This document shows, in pieces, positions 8,168 through 18,135 of a DNA stretch of 64,000 bases. This DNA is from Streptomyces albiflavescens. GTDB lineage: Bacteria > Actinomycetota > Actinomycetes > Streptomycetales > Streptomycetaceae. Below the pieces are notes generated by a model. The model did not search any database. It was not told the origin of the DNA and saw only the letters and a list, made by a program, of their open reading frames with translations. Within the stretch, counting starts at the first letter, position 1; every line of letters starts with the position of its first letter. The stretch lies in the NCBI RefSeq assembly GCF_014645835.1, contig NZ_BMMM01000001.1:186001-250000 (forward strand), in the 5' to 3' direction. A program made the translations under genes and the position numbers.

Positions 8168-8932
8168 ATGACCACCACTGGACTGGCCGGCCGCAGCGTC
8201 GTCGTCACCGGCGCGGGCTCCGGCATCGGGCGCGCCACCGCGCTCGCCTTCGGGGCGCAGGGTGCGCGCGTGGTCGTGGCCGATCTCAACGCCGACGGAG
8301 CCGAGACCGTCGTGAAGGACATCGTGGCGGCCGGCGGTACCGCCCTGGCCGTCACGGGCGACCTGAGCGAGCAGGCCGTCGTCGACCGGGTGACCACGAC
8401 CGCGGTGGAGCGGTTCGGCGGGGTGGACGTGCTGGTCAACAACGCGGGCATCATGGACCGCATGTCCGCGGCGGGAGACGTCAGCGACGCGGAGTGGGAG
8501 CGGGTCATCCGGGTGAACCTCACCGCCCCCTTCCTGCTCACCCGGGCGGTGCTGCCGCACATGCTGAAGGCCGGCAAGGGCGCCATAGTGAACACCGCGT
8601 CCGAGGCGAGCCTGCGCGGCAGCGCCGCCGGGGCCGCGTACACCGCGTCGAAGCACGGCATCGCGGGCCTCACGAAGTCCGTCGCCGTGACGTACCGGGA
8701 CAAGGGCATCCGCGCCAACGCCATCGCCCCGGGCGGCACGCAGACCGGCATGGTCCCGGATCTCGACCAGGGCGCGACCGGCCCCACGGCCATCCTCGCG
8801 TACATGGGCAACGTCGGCCGCGTCGCGACCGCGGACGAGCAGGCCGCCGCCATCGTGTTCCTGGCCTCGGACGCGGCCAGCAACATCAACGGCGTGATCC
8901 TGCCCGTCGACAACGGCTGGGCCGCGGTCTGA
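8168..8932 (+). CDS. Short-chain dehydrogenase/reductase (SDR, classical type)
   Basis: 254-residue NAD(P)-dependent oxidoreductase. The cofactor site GAGSGIG is near residue 16, NNAG near residue 90, and the catalytic YTASK with its upstream Ser follows the TASEASL strand. The acidic end of strand 2 (VADLNAD) suggests NAD(H) preference. The C-terminal GVILPVDNGWAAV is the usual oligomer-forming tail. Substrate is unknown. It is probably controlled by the divergent TetR repressor. ATG 8168 follows a GGGAGAA-type ribosome site. Confidence 0.95.
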   Translation: MTTTGLAGRSVVVTGAGSGIGRATALAFGAQGARVVVADLNADGAETVVKDIVAAGGTALAVTGDLSEQAVVDRVTTTAVERFGGVDVLVNNAGIMDRMSAAGDVSDAEWERVIRVNLTAPFLLTRAVLPHMLKAGKGAIVNTASEASLRGSAAGAAYTASKHGIAGLTKSVAVTYRDKGIRANAIAPGGTQTGMVPDLDQGATGPTAILAYMGNVGRVATADEQAAAIVFLASDAASNINGVILPVDNGWAAV

Positions 8933-8963
8933 CGACGGTCCGGCCGCCGGTACCGACGGCGGG

Positions 8964-9659
8964 TCAGCGACCGCGGACGAACTGCCCGGCCAGCCGCTTC
9001 CCCTCCGCCACGGCTGCCGCGTGGTCCTCGATGGGCGACACCCTGGAGTTCCTGAAGACGATGTACGTGACTCCGGAGTCCGTCCCACCACCACGCGGAT
9101 CGGGGCGGATGCCGAGCCCCTTGGCGGTGGCGTACGAGGCCTCTCCGATGAGGTTCTGCGGTCCGGTGTCGCCGACGACCGCGTACTGGACCCGGTCCCG
9201 GTAGATCACCGCGACGACCGACCCGCCGCGAACACCGTCGTCACGGGGGTCCCAGATGTCGCCGGCACGGGGCACGACGACGTACGGAAGGGTCTCGGCG
9301 CTCAAATACCGCCCGTCGGACTGCTGGTAGGCGGTGGTTTCGGAGGAGAACGGGTCGGTTCGCCGGTTACACAGGTCGCCGGGCCTGCCGTCGCAGTCGA
9401 TGTCCATGTCGGCCTTCCAGAACACGGCGTCCCGTGTGCCGCAGACGGGGATGTCGGCGCGGGCTCCTTCGTCGCTGCGGTAGCGCCCCTTGGAGAGGGG
9501 AACACAGCCGCGTACCTTCGCGAGCAGATCGGCGGCCCGAACGTTTCCCTCACTCAGCGCCGCCACGGTTCGGGGCGGTTGGGCGGCGGGAGGCACCGGC
9601 GGAGCGGGAGCGAGCAGGGCGGCGCCGGCCGCGGCCAGCGTCAGCGACTGGACACGCAC
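8964..9659 (-). CDS. Secreted GH75-type chitosanase
   Basis: 231-residue extracellular hydrolase from GTG 9659. A signal peptide (MRVQSLTLAAAGAALLAPAP then PVPPAAQ) precedes a mature domain with GH75 features: IPVCGTRDAVFWKADMDIDC, then YVVVP, IYRDRVQYAVVGDTGP and IGEAS. In this family an Asp in the DMDID segment and the Glu of IGEAS act as catalytic residues. It is expected to cut chitosan outside the cell. A 12-bp palindrome (9695-9706) lies 36 bp upstream. The divergent neighbour is a fibronectin-III lipoprotein, a pairing that would fit polysaccharide use. Confidence 0.85.
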   Translation of the reverse strand: MRVQSLTLAAAGAALLAPAPPVPPAAQPPRTVAALSEGNVRAADLLAKVRGCVPLSKGRYRSDEGARADIPVCGTRDAVFWKADMDIDCDGRPGDLCNRRTDPFSSETTAYQQSDGRYLSAETLPYVVVPRAGDIWDPRDDGVRGGSVVAVIYRDRVQYAVVGDTGPQNLIGEASYATAKGLGIRPDPRGGGTDSGVTYIVFRNSRVSPIEDHAAAVAEGKRLAGQFVRGR

Positions 9660-9694
9660 GATAAGAGACCCTCTCCTGGGGGATATTGACGGTC

Positions 9695-9706
9695 ATTTGC
9701 GCAAAT
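9695..9706. promoter_or_regulatory. Perfect palindrome ATTTGCGCAAAT upstream of the chitosanase
   Basis: 12-bp perfect palindrome 36-47 bp upstream of the GTG start. It is AT-rich in an otherwise GC-rich context and lies where a promoter-overlapping operator would be. No adjacent regulator obviously owns it. Confidence 0.45.
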
Positions 9707-9786
9707 TTGGTGCGTATCTGACGATGCGTCCACTGGGAGGGGGCCGGACGGCGCACGGGCGCTCCGACGGGCGCCGTGCGGCCGAG

Positions 9787-9812
9787 GGCCCGAGCCACAG
9801 TCGGCTCGGGCC
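9787..9812. terminator. Strong GC hairpin in the chitosanase upstream region
   Basis: GGCCCGAGCC (9787-9796) pairs perfectly with GGCTCGGGCC (9803-9812) around a 6-base loop. It lies between two divergent genes with no T-tract, so it may be a structured leader or an insulator instead of a terminator. Confidence 0.35.
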
Positions 9813-9865
9813 ACTCGACCGCCCTCGCCGGCGCGGAATCAGCGACGACAGCGGTCCGCGCCGTG

Positions 9866-9902
9866 GGCGTGAACTCCCCTGAGAAAAGGGCGAGTTCACG
9901 CC
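9866..9902. terminator. Long hairpin in the divergent intergenic region
   Basis: GGCGTGAACTC (9866-9876) pairs perfectly with GAGTTCACGCC (9892-9902); an inner CCC/GGG pair (9877-9879 with 9888-9890) extends the stem past one bulged base. Together with 9787-9812 this makes the 365-bp intergenic region strongly structured. Confidence 0.4.
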
Positions 9903-9986
9903 GCGTCAGGAATCAGCATACGTACCCGCGCGACGGTCCGGCCAACAGCCGCCCCCCTCTTGATGTGGTCGCGTCAGCCGTGTCTT

Positions 9987-10002
9987 ATAGGTACAGACCA
10001 AT
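9987..10002. promoter_or_regulatory. Weak DasR-site-like sequence upstream of the FnIII lipoprotein
   Basis: The stretch around AGGTACAGACCA matches 9 of 12 core positions of the known GlcNAc-responsive DasR element TGGTCTAGACCA. It is about 25 bp upstream of the GTG start of a surface protein next to a chitosanase, which fits DasR biology, but the match is modest. Confidence 0.25.
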
Positions 10003-10024
10003 CCCGTCGAGGGAAGGCAGGCCC

Positions 10025-11014
10025 GTGCGACGCGTTCCCCCTGCTCTGCTGCGCGGCTCGATGTGCGGGTCACTGCTCTTCCTGGTGTCCTGCGGGTGGG
10101 GTGCGCACCAGGACGGCCAGGGCGAACGACTGCCCTCGGCACCGATGGGCGTCACCGCCGCGGCGGGCAGTGCGACCAGCGTGCACGTCATGTGGAACCT
10201 GGCTTCCGGGGATCCGGACGTGACCCGCTACGAGGTGTATCGCGGCACTACAAAGGTCAAGGAAGTGCCAGGCGCGGAGCACATGGTGGACATCACCCGG
10301 CTCCAACCGTCCACGACGTACGTCTTCACGGTCCGAGCCCGGAACGCCGCCGGGGACGCCGGACCGCCCAGCAAGCAGGTGCGCGCCACCACACCGGCGG
10401 CGGTCGCGGCCGATCACACGGCACCCACCCGCCCCGGCCGGCCGCACGGCAAGGCGGTCGGGAGCCGGGCGGCCCAGCTGTCCTGGGAGAAGTCGACGGA
10501 CGACCGTGGCGTGGCCTCGTACGACATCTATCAGGGCACCTCGAAGATCCACAGCGTCGGCGGCGCGCAGACGGCGACGGTGGTCACCGGGCTGCGGCCC
10601 GGTACCCCCTACTCCTTCACCGTGCGGGCGCGCGACGCGGCGGACAACCTCTCGCCCGGGAGCGACACCGTCCGGCTCACCACCGCGCCCGGGTCGGACG
10701 ACGGCCGGGGCACGGCGCCGACGGACTTCCGTGCGACGACCCACCGCGCGGACGGGGCGTACTACATCGATCTGTCGTGGGTCGCGCCGAAGGCGGACGG
10801 AGTGATCACCGAGTACCAGATCCATCTGGACGGGCGCCCGGTGACCTCGCTCGTGTGGGGCGGCAGCCCGCCGCGCGGGAAGTCCACGTACAGCTTCTAC
10901 GTGGGCCGGGACGCCGGGGTCGCGCACCGGGTGCGGATCAGGGCGAAGCTGCCGGACGGCACATGGGGCGGGTTCTCGGCGGAGGGCACGGTGACGACGG
11001 GCAGCCGGCCATAG
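10025..11014 (+). CDS. Fibronectin type III repeat lipoprotein
   Basis: 329-residue surface protein from GTG 10025 (GGGAAGG ribosome site just upstream). The N-terminus has a basic start (MRRVPPALLRG), a hydrophobic core and a lipobox-like LVSC-G at about residues 21-25, so lipid anchoring outside the membrane is expected. Two clear FnIII domains follow (about 40-125, with YEVYRGTTKV and TYVFTVRARNAAG; about 135-220, with YDIYQGTSKI and YSFTVRARDAADN). A third, divergent beta-sandwich occupies about 230-328. FnIII units in Streptomyces usually accompany glycan hydrolases. No catalytic domain is present, so a binding or adhesion role is inferred. It lies immediately upstream of a LysR gene. 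Confidence 0.85.
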   Translation: MRRVPPALLRGSMCGSLLFLVSCGWGAHQDGQGERLPSAPMGVTAAAGSATSVHVMWNLASGDPDVTRYEVYRGTTKVKEVPGAEHMVDITRLQPSTTYVFTVRARNAAGDAGPPSKQVRATTPAAVAADHTAPTRPGRPHGKAVGSRAAQLSWEKSTDDRGVASYDIYQGTSKIHSVGGAQTATVVTGLRPGTPYSFTVRARDAADNLSPGSDTVRLTTAPGSDDGRGTAPTDFRATTHRADGAYYIDLSWVAPKADGVITEYQIHLDGRPVTSLVWGGSPPRGKSTYSFYVGRDAGVAHRVRIRAKLPDGTWGGFSAEGTVTTGSRP

Positions 11015-11035
11015 ACACGGCCTAGAGTTGCTCGC

Positions 11036-11965
11036 ATGCCCCATAGGGAAACCAATGCCGCCACACCCCTCGATCTCTCCCTGCTGCGCACCTTCCTCAC
11101 GGTGCACCGGTCCGGTTCCTTCACGGCGGCCGCGCGGCTGCTGAGCCTTTCCCAGCCGACGGTGACGACGCAGATGCGGTCGCTGGAGGAGCAGTTGGGC
11201 CGGGAGCTGTTCGAGCGGGGGCCGCGTGGCGTGGCTCCGACGTCGGTGGCGGACGAGCTGGCCGCGCAGGTCGCGGCGCCGCTCGACGCGCTCGCGGCGG
11301 TCGCGGACCGCGGCGGCTTCGGCGCCGACCAGCCGCCGGACCCGGTCCATGTGGCGGGTCCGGCGGAGCTGCTGTGCACCAAGGCACTGCCCGCGCTGGC
11401 GCCGCTGACGGAACAGGGCGTTCGGCTGCGGATCAGCACCGGGCTCACCGACGACCTCCTGGAGGGGCTGCGCGGCGGCCGATTCGACCTGGTGATCGCC
11501 ACGACCCGGCCGCGCGGGCGCACCCTGACGTCCGTACCGCTGATGGACGAGGAGTTCGTGCTCGTCGCCTCCCGGGCGTGGGCGAAGCGCATCGGCCCGG
11601 AGCGGGTGGCGGCCGAGGGGGCCGCCGCGCTGCACGGGGTGCCCCTGGTGACGTACGCCGAGGATCTGCCCATCGCCCGCCGCTACTGGCGGCATGTCTT
11701 CGGCGTACGGCTGACCGGGCAGGCCGCTATCACCGTGCCCGATCTGCGCGGCGTTCTCGCGGCGGTCGCCGCCGGTGCCGGAATCACGGTGCTCCCCCGC
11801 TACCTGTGCCTGGACGCGCTGGCCTCCGGAGCCCTGGTGCCCCTGCTGTCGCCCGAGGACCCGCCGATCAACACCGGGTATCTCACCCAGCGGCCCGGCG
11901 GCTCGGAAAACCCCCATGTGGCACTCGTCCGGGAGCGACTGCTGCAGGCGGGCCGCGCGTGGTGA
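11036..11965 (+). CDS. LysR-family transcriptional regulator
   Basis: 309 residues. The winged HTH is at about 12-70 (LDLSLLRTFLTVHRSGSFTA, LSLSQPTVTTQMRSLEEQLG) followed by the periplasmic-binding-protein-like effector domain (PVHVAGPAELLCTKALPAL ... VLPRYL). It starts 22 bp after the FnIII lipoprotein, so it could be co-transcribed, but LysR targets are usually divergent and none lies on its other side. Effector unknown. Confidence 0.93.
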   Translation: MPHRETNAATPLDLSLLRTFLTVHRSGSFTAAARLLSLSQPTVTTQMRSLEEQLGRELFERGPRGVAPTSVADELAAQVAAPLDALAAVADRGGFGADQPPDPVHVAGPAELLCTKALPALAPLTEQGVRLRISTGLTDDLLEGLRGGRFDLVIATTRPRGRTLTSVPLMDEEFVLVASRAWAKRIGPERVAAEGAAALHGVPLVTYAEDLPIARRYWRHVFGVRLTGQAAITVPDLRGVLAAVAAGAGITVLPRYLCLDALASGALVPLLSPEDPPINTGYLTQRPGGSENPHVALVRERLLQAGRAW

Positions 11966-12153
11966 CCGACGGCTCACCGCCGTAGCGAGCACTCGGCAGT
12001 CGGCCGGACGAAGGAATTCATCACCTGCCCGGTCCCCGTCAGCATGCGGGCAGGGCCCGTGGCGCATTGGCTCTCCATGAGGCAGCACGGGCCTTTCCAA
12101 CCCTCGGCGGCGCATGGGAAGTACCGCCAACCGTGCCGCCGGAGGGCAGTCCA

Positions 12154-12717
12154 ATGCGTACCACTCAGATATTTCTCCGCTCCGGCCTGACCGTGGCCGC
12201 CGCCGCTGCGCTGCCGATCGCCCTGGCCGCTCCGTCGGCCGTCGCGGTCAGTTCCGGAATCTCCGTGAGCACCACCGGTTCCAACGTTTCGGTCACCACC
12301 AGCGCGTGTCCGAGCAATGGCAGCAGCTTCGGCAACGCCTCCTTGCTCACCAGTGGACAGACGAACTTCTCCCAAGGGCGCCAAGCGTCGCTGACGGGGA
12401 CGAGCGCCAGTCAGTCCGCATCCTGGTCCAGCGTGAGCCCGGGCACTTATACGGTCATCGTGGTCTGCGCGAACGGAACGACGGCCGGCACCCAGTCCAT
12501 CATCGTCTCGTCCCCCACGATCCCCACGGCCCCCAAGGAAAAAGCCCCCACGACCTCGTCGACGGCCTCACCGTCGCGCGGAGTCATGGGCGGTCTCGGC
12601 GGAGCCGTCAGGAACTACGGCACGGTCACCGTGGTCGGCGGAGCCGTACTGGTCGCCTCCGGCAGCGTGGCGGCGGTCTGGTACCTGCGCCGCCGGGCCA
12701 AGCCCAACCGGCTCTGA
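12154..12717 (+). CDS. Secreted, C-terminally membrane-anchored Ser/Thr-rich protein
   Basis: 187 residues from ATG 12154, 7 bp after GGAGGG. A Sec signal peptide (MRTTQIFLRSGLTVAAAAAL then PIALAAPSAVA) precedes a Ser/Thr-rich beta-type domain with two Cys (SACPSN and VVCANG) that could pair outside the cell. A Pro/Thr/Ser linker follows, then one transmembrane helix (VTVVGGAVLVASGSVAAVWYL) and a basic tail RRRAKPNRL. The layout is that of a wall-spanning surface protein held by a C-terminal helix; no sortase motif is visible. Family not recognised. Confidence 0.75.
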   Translation: MRTTQIFLRSGLTVAAAAALPIALAAPSAVAVSSGISVSTTGSNVSVTTSACPSNGSSFGNASLLTSGQTNFSQGRQASLTGTSASQSASWSSVSPGTYTVIVVCANGTTAGTQSIIVSSPTIPTAPKEKAPTTSSTASPSRGVMGGLGGAVRNYGTVTVVGGAVLVASGSVAAVWYLRRRAKPNRL

Positions 12718-12740
12718 TTCAAGGGCCCGTCACACCGGCA

Positions 12741-12772
12741 GCCGTCCACCCGACTCCGGTCGGAGGGACGGC
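12741..12772. terminator. Hairpin between convergent secreted-protein and PadR genes
   Basis: GCCGTCC (12741-12747) pairs with GGACGGC (12766-12772), with an inner CCGAC/GTCGG stem. It sits in the 74-bp gap of two convergent genes, as expected of a bidirectional terminator. Confidence 0.45.
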
Positions 12773-12791
12773 CGCCTGTGCGGGGCGACCG

Positions 12792-13343
12792 CTACTCGGG
12801 CTCGGGCGCGGGCAGCCGCTCGAACTCCTCCAGCGCGTGAGCCAGCCACTGGGTCCAGAAGGTCTCCAGGTCGATTCCGGCGCGCAGCACGAGGTGCCGC
12901 AGCCGGTCCTGTGGAGTGTCCTTGTCCGGCGGGAAGTCACGCTCCTGAATCCCCTCGTACTCCGCCAACTGCCGCTGGTGCAGCGCAAGATGGCGGCGCA
13001 AGTCGGCCTCGACGCCCGCGGTGCCGACGACGGCCGAGGCGCGCAGCCGCAGCAGCATCGTGTCGCGCAGCGGCTTCGGATCCTGGGAGGCCGCGGTCCA
13101 GCGGGCGAGTTCGGCGCGGCCCGCGGGCAGCACCTCGTAGCTCTTCTTCTGCCCCCGGGCCGGCTGCTCGGAGGGCAGGGCGCGAATGTAGCCCTCCGAC
13201 TCCAGTTTTCCCAGCTCGCGATAGATCTGCTGATGCGTCGCCGACCAGAAGTAGCCGATCGACTTGTCGAACCGCCGGGTCAGTTCGAGGCCCGACGACG
13301 GCTTCTCGAGCAGGGCGGTGAGGATCGCGTGCGGGAGTGACAT
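12792..13343 (-). CDS. PadR-family transcriptional regulator
   Basis: 183 residues. The N-terminal winged helix (MSLPHAILTALLEKPSSGLE, SIGYFWSATHQQIYRELGKL) is typical PadR, followed by the helical AphA-like dimerisation arm (RLRASAVVG, RRHLALHQRQLAEYEGIQER). It lies downstream of the dienoyl-CoA reductase on the same strand, separated by the 203-bp mobile element, so any former operon link has been interrupted. Members of this family often repress adjacent enzymes or exporters. Confidence 0.9.
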   Translation of the reverse strand: MSLPHAILTALLEKPSSGLELTRRFDKSIGYFWSATHQQIYRELGKLESEGYIRALPSEQPARGQKKSYEVLPAGRAELARWTAASQDPKPLRDTMLLRLRASAVVGTAGVEADLRRHLALHQRQLAEYEGIQERDFPPDKDTPQDRLRHLVLRAGIDLETFWTQWLAHALEEFERLPAPEPE

Positions 13344-13453
13344 GAGGTCATCCTAGGGAGGGCCGCTCCGCGGACCTGGCGCCCGGCCGCGGCCCGCCGG
13401 ACGCCGCCACGGCCTTGCCGCCTCTCGTAGCCGGGATCTTGACGACAGGCCCC

Positions 13454-13653
13454 TAGGGGGCTTCTGATGGATCTCCGCGGCGTCGCGACGCCCGGCACGC
13501 ACTCTCGCCGCACCGGACAAAAGCCCTAGTAGCTCCTCCCCCACGCTCGGCTTCGCTCGCGCGGGGGGACCCCCATCGAGGACTTCCGCCCGGCACGCCG
13601 AGAGCACGCACCGAACGCCGCTCCTTCTTCCACGGAGATCCATCAGAAACCCC

Positions 13654-13656
<3 letters not shown>
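13454..13656. mobile_element. Non-autonomous element with 25-bp inverted ends flanked by TA
   Basis: The left end TAGGGGGCTTCTGATGG (from 13454) and the reverse complement of the right end TAGGGGGTTTCTGATGG (from 13656) agree at 25 of 27 positions through to CTCCGCGG/CTCCGTGG. The element has TA on both sides and no ORF, like a MITE of an IS630/Tc1-mariner or TA-duplicating IS5-type element. Its first 75 bp recur without a change at 46768-46842, and a reduced right end is at 20460-20496. It sits exactly at the stop of the dienoyl-CoA reductase gene. It contains the Streptomyces palindromic repeat at 13536-13576, so it may be composite. Confidence 0.7.
13536..13576. repeat. Palindromic 41-bp repeat, copy 1
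   Basis: CTCCCCCA ... CTTCGCTCG ... CCCCCAT, matching 54445-54485 at 36 of 41 positions. This is a widespread Streptomyces intergenic repeat able to fold into a hairpin. Here it is inside the TA-flanked element. Confidence 0.7.
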
Positions 13657-15738
<2,082 letters not shown>

Positions 15739-15870
15739 CAAGCGGGCTCGGGTCGGCGGGCTCGGGTCGGCGGGCAGAGGGCAGCACGCTCGGCTTGGCG
15801 GGCTCGGGTCAGCACGCTCGGGTTGACTCGTGCCGGCTGGTTCGGGTCTGCGGGCTCGGGTCGACCAAGG
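15739..15870. repeat. Degenerate tandem repeats of a CGGGCTCGGGTCGG-like unit
   Basis: At least six imperfect copies of a 13-15 bp GGCTCGGGT-containing unit occupy about 130 bp upstream of fadH. No gene is evident in the 370-bp gap 15670-16039; all open frames there read as Arg/Pro/Ser-rich repeats. Unit spacing is irregular, so it is not a CRISPR array. Confidence 0.55.
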
Positions 15871-16039
15871 GGCACCCGGACGACCGGTGCGGCGACCGGT
15901 CCGGGCCCGGTCGACCGTCATCGGGCGGCCCGCTCACGGCGAGACACAGCGTGCCGCGCCGAACGGGCAACGTGCCGCGCCGGACGGGCAACCCGACGAC
16001 TTACCGAACACGGCATGTCGGACGCGTCAGCCTGCGTGA

Positions 16040-16813
16040 CTACGGCCGGACGCCGATCACGACGTTGGCGTCCATCTCCTCGGAAACCTCCAGCCGCGTG
16101 ATCAGACCGCTGCGGGTGAAGGCCTCGACGGCCTGGGGTGCCTGGTGATCGCTCGTCTCGACGAGCAGGCAGCCACCGACGGCCAGCCACCGGGGCGCCT
16201 CGGCGGCGACCCTGCGCACGAGGTCGAGCCCGTCCGCACCGCCGTCCAGAGCGACCAGGGGTTCGTGGTCGCGGGCCTCCGAGGGCAGCAGGCCGACCTC
16301 CTTGGTGGGGACGTACGGCACATTGGCGGCCAGGACGTCGACGCGGCCGCGCAGCGTGTCGGGCAGGGCGGCGAAGAGGTCGCCCTCGTGGACGACTCCG
16401 CCGAACGGCGCGACATTCCGGCGGGCGCAGCGCACCGCGGCCGCGTCGATGTCGGCGGCGTGCAGCTCGGGGCCGCCGAGGGCCGCTGCCAGAGCGGCGC
16501 CCACCGCGCCCGCGCCACAGCACAGGTCCACGACGACGGACGCGCCCTTCGCGAGCGCCACGGCCTGGTCGACGAGGAACTCGGTGCGCCGACGGGGCAC
16601 GAAGACACCCGGTCCCACGTCGATGCGCAGACCGTGGAACCCGGCCCAGCCGAGGACGTGTTCAAGAGGCAGTCCCGCGACGCGCCGGTCCACCATGGCG
16701 GTGACCTCGTCGGGGGTGCGAGCGGTGGAGAGGATCAACTCCGCCTCGTCCTCGGCGAAGACACAGCCTGCGGCGCGGAGCGCGGCGACGACGGAAGCAG
16801 AAGGAGGGGTCAT
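16040..16813 (-). CDS. PrmC/HemK-related N5-glutamine methyltransferase-like protein
   Basis: 257-residue SAM-dependent methyltransferase. The SAM loop VVDLCCGAGAVGAAL is near residue 95, DID near 120, and NVPYVPT near 167 stands where PrmC has NPPY. The N-terminal helical cap (VVAALRAAGCVFAEDEAEL ... LPLEHVLGWAGF) and the VGPGVFVPRRRTE strand are PrmC-like. True PrmC modifies release factors on the GGQ glutamine; the altered NPPY motif places this in the actinobacterial PrmC-related subgroup whose target is not established. Single gene, no obvious partner. Confidence 0.85.
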   Translation of the reverse strand: MTPPSASVVAALRAAGCVFAEDEAELILSTARTPDEVTAMVDRRVAGLPLEHVLGWAGFHGLRIDVGPGVFVPRRRTEFLVDQAVALAKGASVVVDLCCGAGAVGAALAAALGGPELHAADIDAAAVRCARRNVAPFGGVVHEGDLFAALPDTLRGRVDVLAANVPYVPTKEVGLLPSEARDHEPLVALDGGADGLDLVRRVAAEAPRWLAVGGCLLVETSDHQAPQAVEAFTRSGLITRLEVSEEMDANVVIGVRP

Positions 16814-16989
16814 GAAAGCGAGAGCCTTTCGCGGGGCCGAAGGGCGCTCTCGCGCTCACCTACAGGCGGTGAGCCGCATTGCCTCGAGGCGAGAGCACCC
16901 GACCTGACATAGCGGTAATGGGTCTCACCTCCTCGACAACTCCACGGCCGGGGCGGTCCACAGCCGGGACGGCCACCCTACAGGAATCG

Positions 16990-18060
16990 TCAGACGGCGA
17001 CCGACTCCTCCAGCTCTTCCTCGACTACCTCCACTTGGGGAACGGCCTCTTCCCGTACGGCGTGACGGGCGCGTTCCCGTACGGCGCCACGGGCGCGCGC
17101 CCGCTCGACGGCGCCGGCGACGGCCGTGACCAACAGACCGACCATCAGCCACGCGACCAGTGTCCCCACGTTGCCGGACAGGCCGTCGCGGTCGAAGTAG
17201 AGGAGGCTGCGGATGCCCTCGACGAATCCGGCGCCGTTCCAGAAGGCGTGCAGGGTGCCGAAGAAGCCGTTCTGGAGCTCCGGCCGGAACAGGCCCCCGG
17301 AGCTGGTGAAGTTGAGCATCACGAAGAGCACCATCATGGCGAGCGTGGTCCACCGCTTGAGGAAGGTGTGGAGCCCGACGCCGATGAAGAGGATGCCCGC
17401 GGAGTAGAGCCAGCTCATCCCCCACACGGTCATGAGGTCGTGGTGTGCGAGGTGGAAGACGGGCCCGGCGAGCGCCGCGCCGATGACGCTCACGACGCCG
17501 GAGACCCCGACGGCCAGCAGCGCGCGTATCCGAAGGAGCAGCCCCGCACCCGCGGCACCGAGCGCGGCGACGGACGCGTACGAGCCGATGCTCACCGCGA
17601 TCAGCAGGAAGAACAGGCCTTGGCCGGTGGGGTCGTCGTCGACCGGCGGGGCGACGTCGGTGACCCTCAGCACCGCGCCCTGCTGGGCGGCGACCGGTGT
17701 GAAGACCTTCTCGACCGCCATGGCACCCATGTCGGACGCGGCGGTGGCGACGACCAGTTGGGGCGACTTCGCGCTCAGTACGTAAGCACCGGTGATGTCA
17801 CGGGACTTGAGCAGGTCCACCGCCTCGGTGCGGTTCGGGACGGTGCGGACGTCGAGCTTGTCCCCCGCCTTGTCCTTGACCGTCTGGGCGAAGACCTTCA
17901 CCTCGGGGCCGGTGCCGACGACAGCGACGGGCAGGTGATGCGGCTCCGGCGTCACGAACGCGCCCATATAGGCCAGCCCCATACCGAGACACATCAGCAG
18001 GGGCGTGACCAGGTGCGTGAGCACATGGCGCAAGGCCGGCGAGCGCAGGCCGGTGTCCAC
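16990..18060 (-). CDS. Integral membrane protein, DUF3533/ABC-2-like
   Basis: 356 residues from GTG 18060, chosen because GGAGG sits just upstream. One N-terminal helix (HVLTHLVTPLLMCLGMGLAY) is followed by an extracytoplasmic domain (about 40-165) and five or six further helices (FFLLIAVSIGSYASVAALGA ... GTLVAWLMVGLLVTAVAGAV), ending in a charged Glu-rich tail. The layout resembles DUF3533 and ABC-2-type membrane subunits with one large outer loop. It is divergent from a MarR gene with a palindromic operator between them, a common arrangement for efflux or envelope-stress proteins. No ATPase partner is adjacent. Substrate unknown. Confidence 0.75.
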   Translation of the reverse strand: MDTGLRSPALRHVLTHLVTPLLMCLGMGLAYMGAFVTPEPHHLPVAVVGTGPEVKVFAQTVKDKAGDKLDVRTVPNRTEAVDLLKSRDITGAYVLSAKSPQLVVATAASDMGAMAVEKVFTPVAAQQGAVLRVTDVAPPVDDDPTGQGLFFLLIAVSIGSYASVAALGAAGAGLLLRIRALLAVGVSGVVSVIGAALAGPVFHLAHHDLMTVWGMSWLYSAGILFIGVGLHTFLKRWTTLAMMVLFVMLNFTSSGGLFRPELQNGFFGTLHAFWNGAGFVEGIRSLLYFDRDGLSGNVGTLVAWLMVGLLVTAVAGAVERARARGAVRERARHAVREEAVPQVEVVEEELEESVAV

Positions 18061-18098
18061 AAGACCTCCATTGGTTGGCATATACAACCCTCTATCAA

Positions 18099-18113
18099 GT
18101 TGTACTATACAAC
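18099..18113. promoter_or_regulatory. GTTGTA-CTA-TACAAC inverted repeat, candidate MarR operator
   Basis: Perfect 6+6 bp inverted repeat in the 75-bp gap between divergent membrane-protein and MarR genes; a further half-site TATACAAC lies at 18081-18088. The AT-rich sites would cover promoters in both directions, consistent with MarR autoregulation. Confidence 0.7.
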
Positions 18114-18135
18114 CAGACGAGTGGAGGAAGGTCCC

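Noticed and set aside
15739..15870. Possible CRISPR array
   Set aside because: Units are short, contiguous and degenerate with no unique spacers, and no cas genes are nearby.
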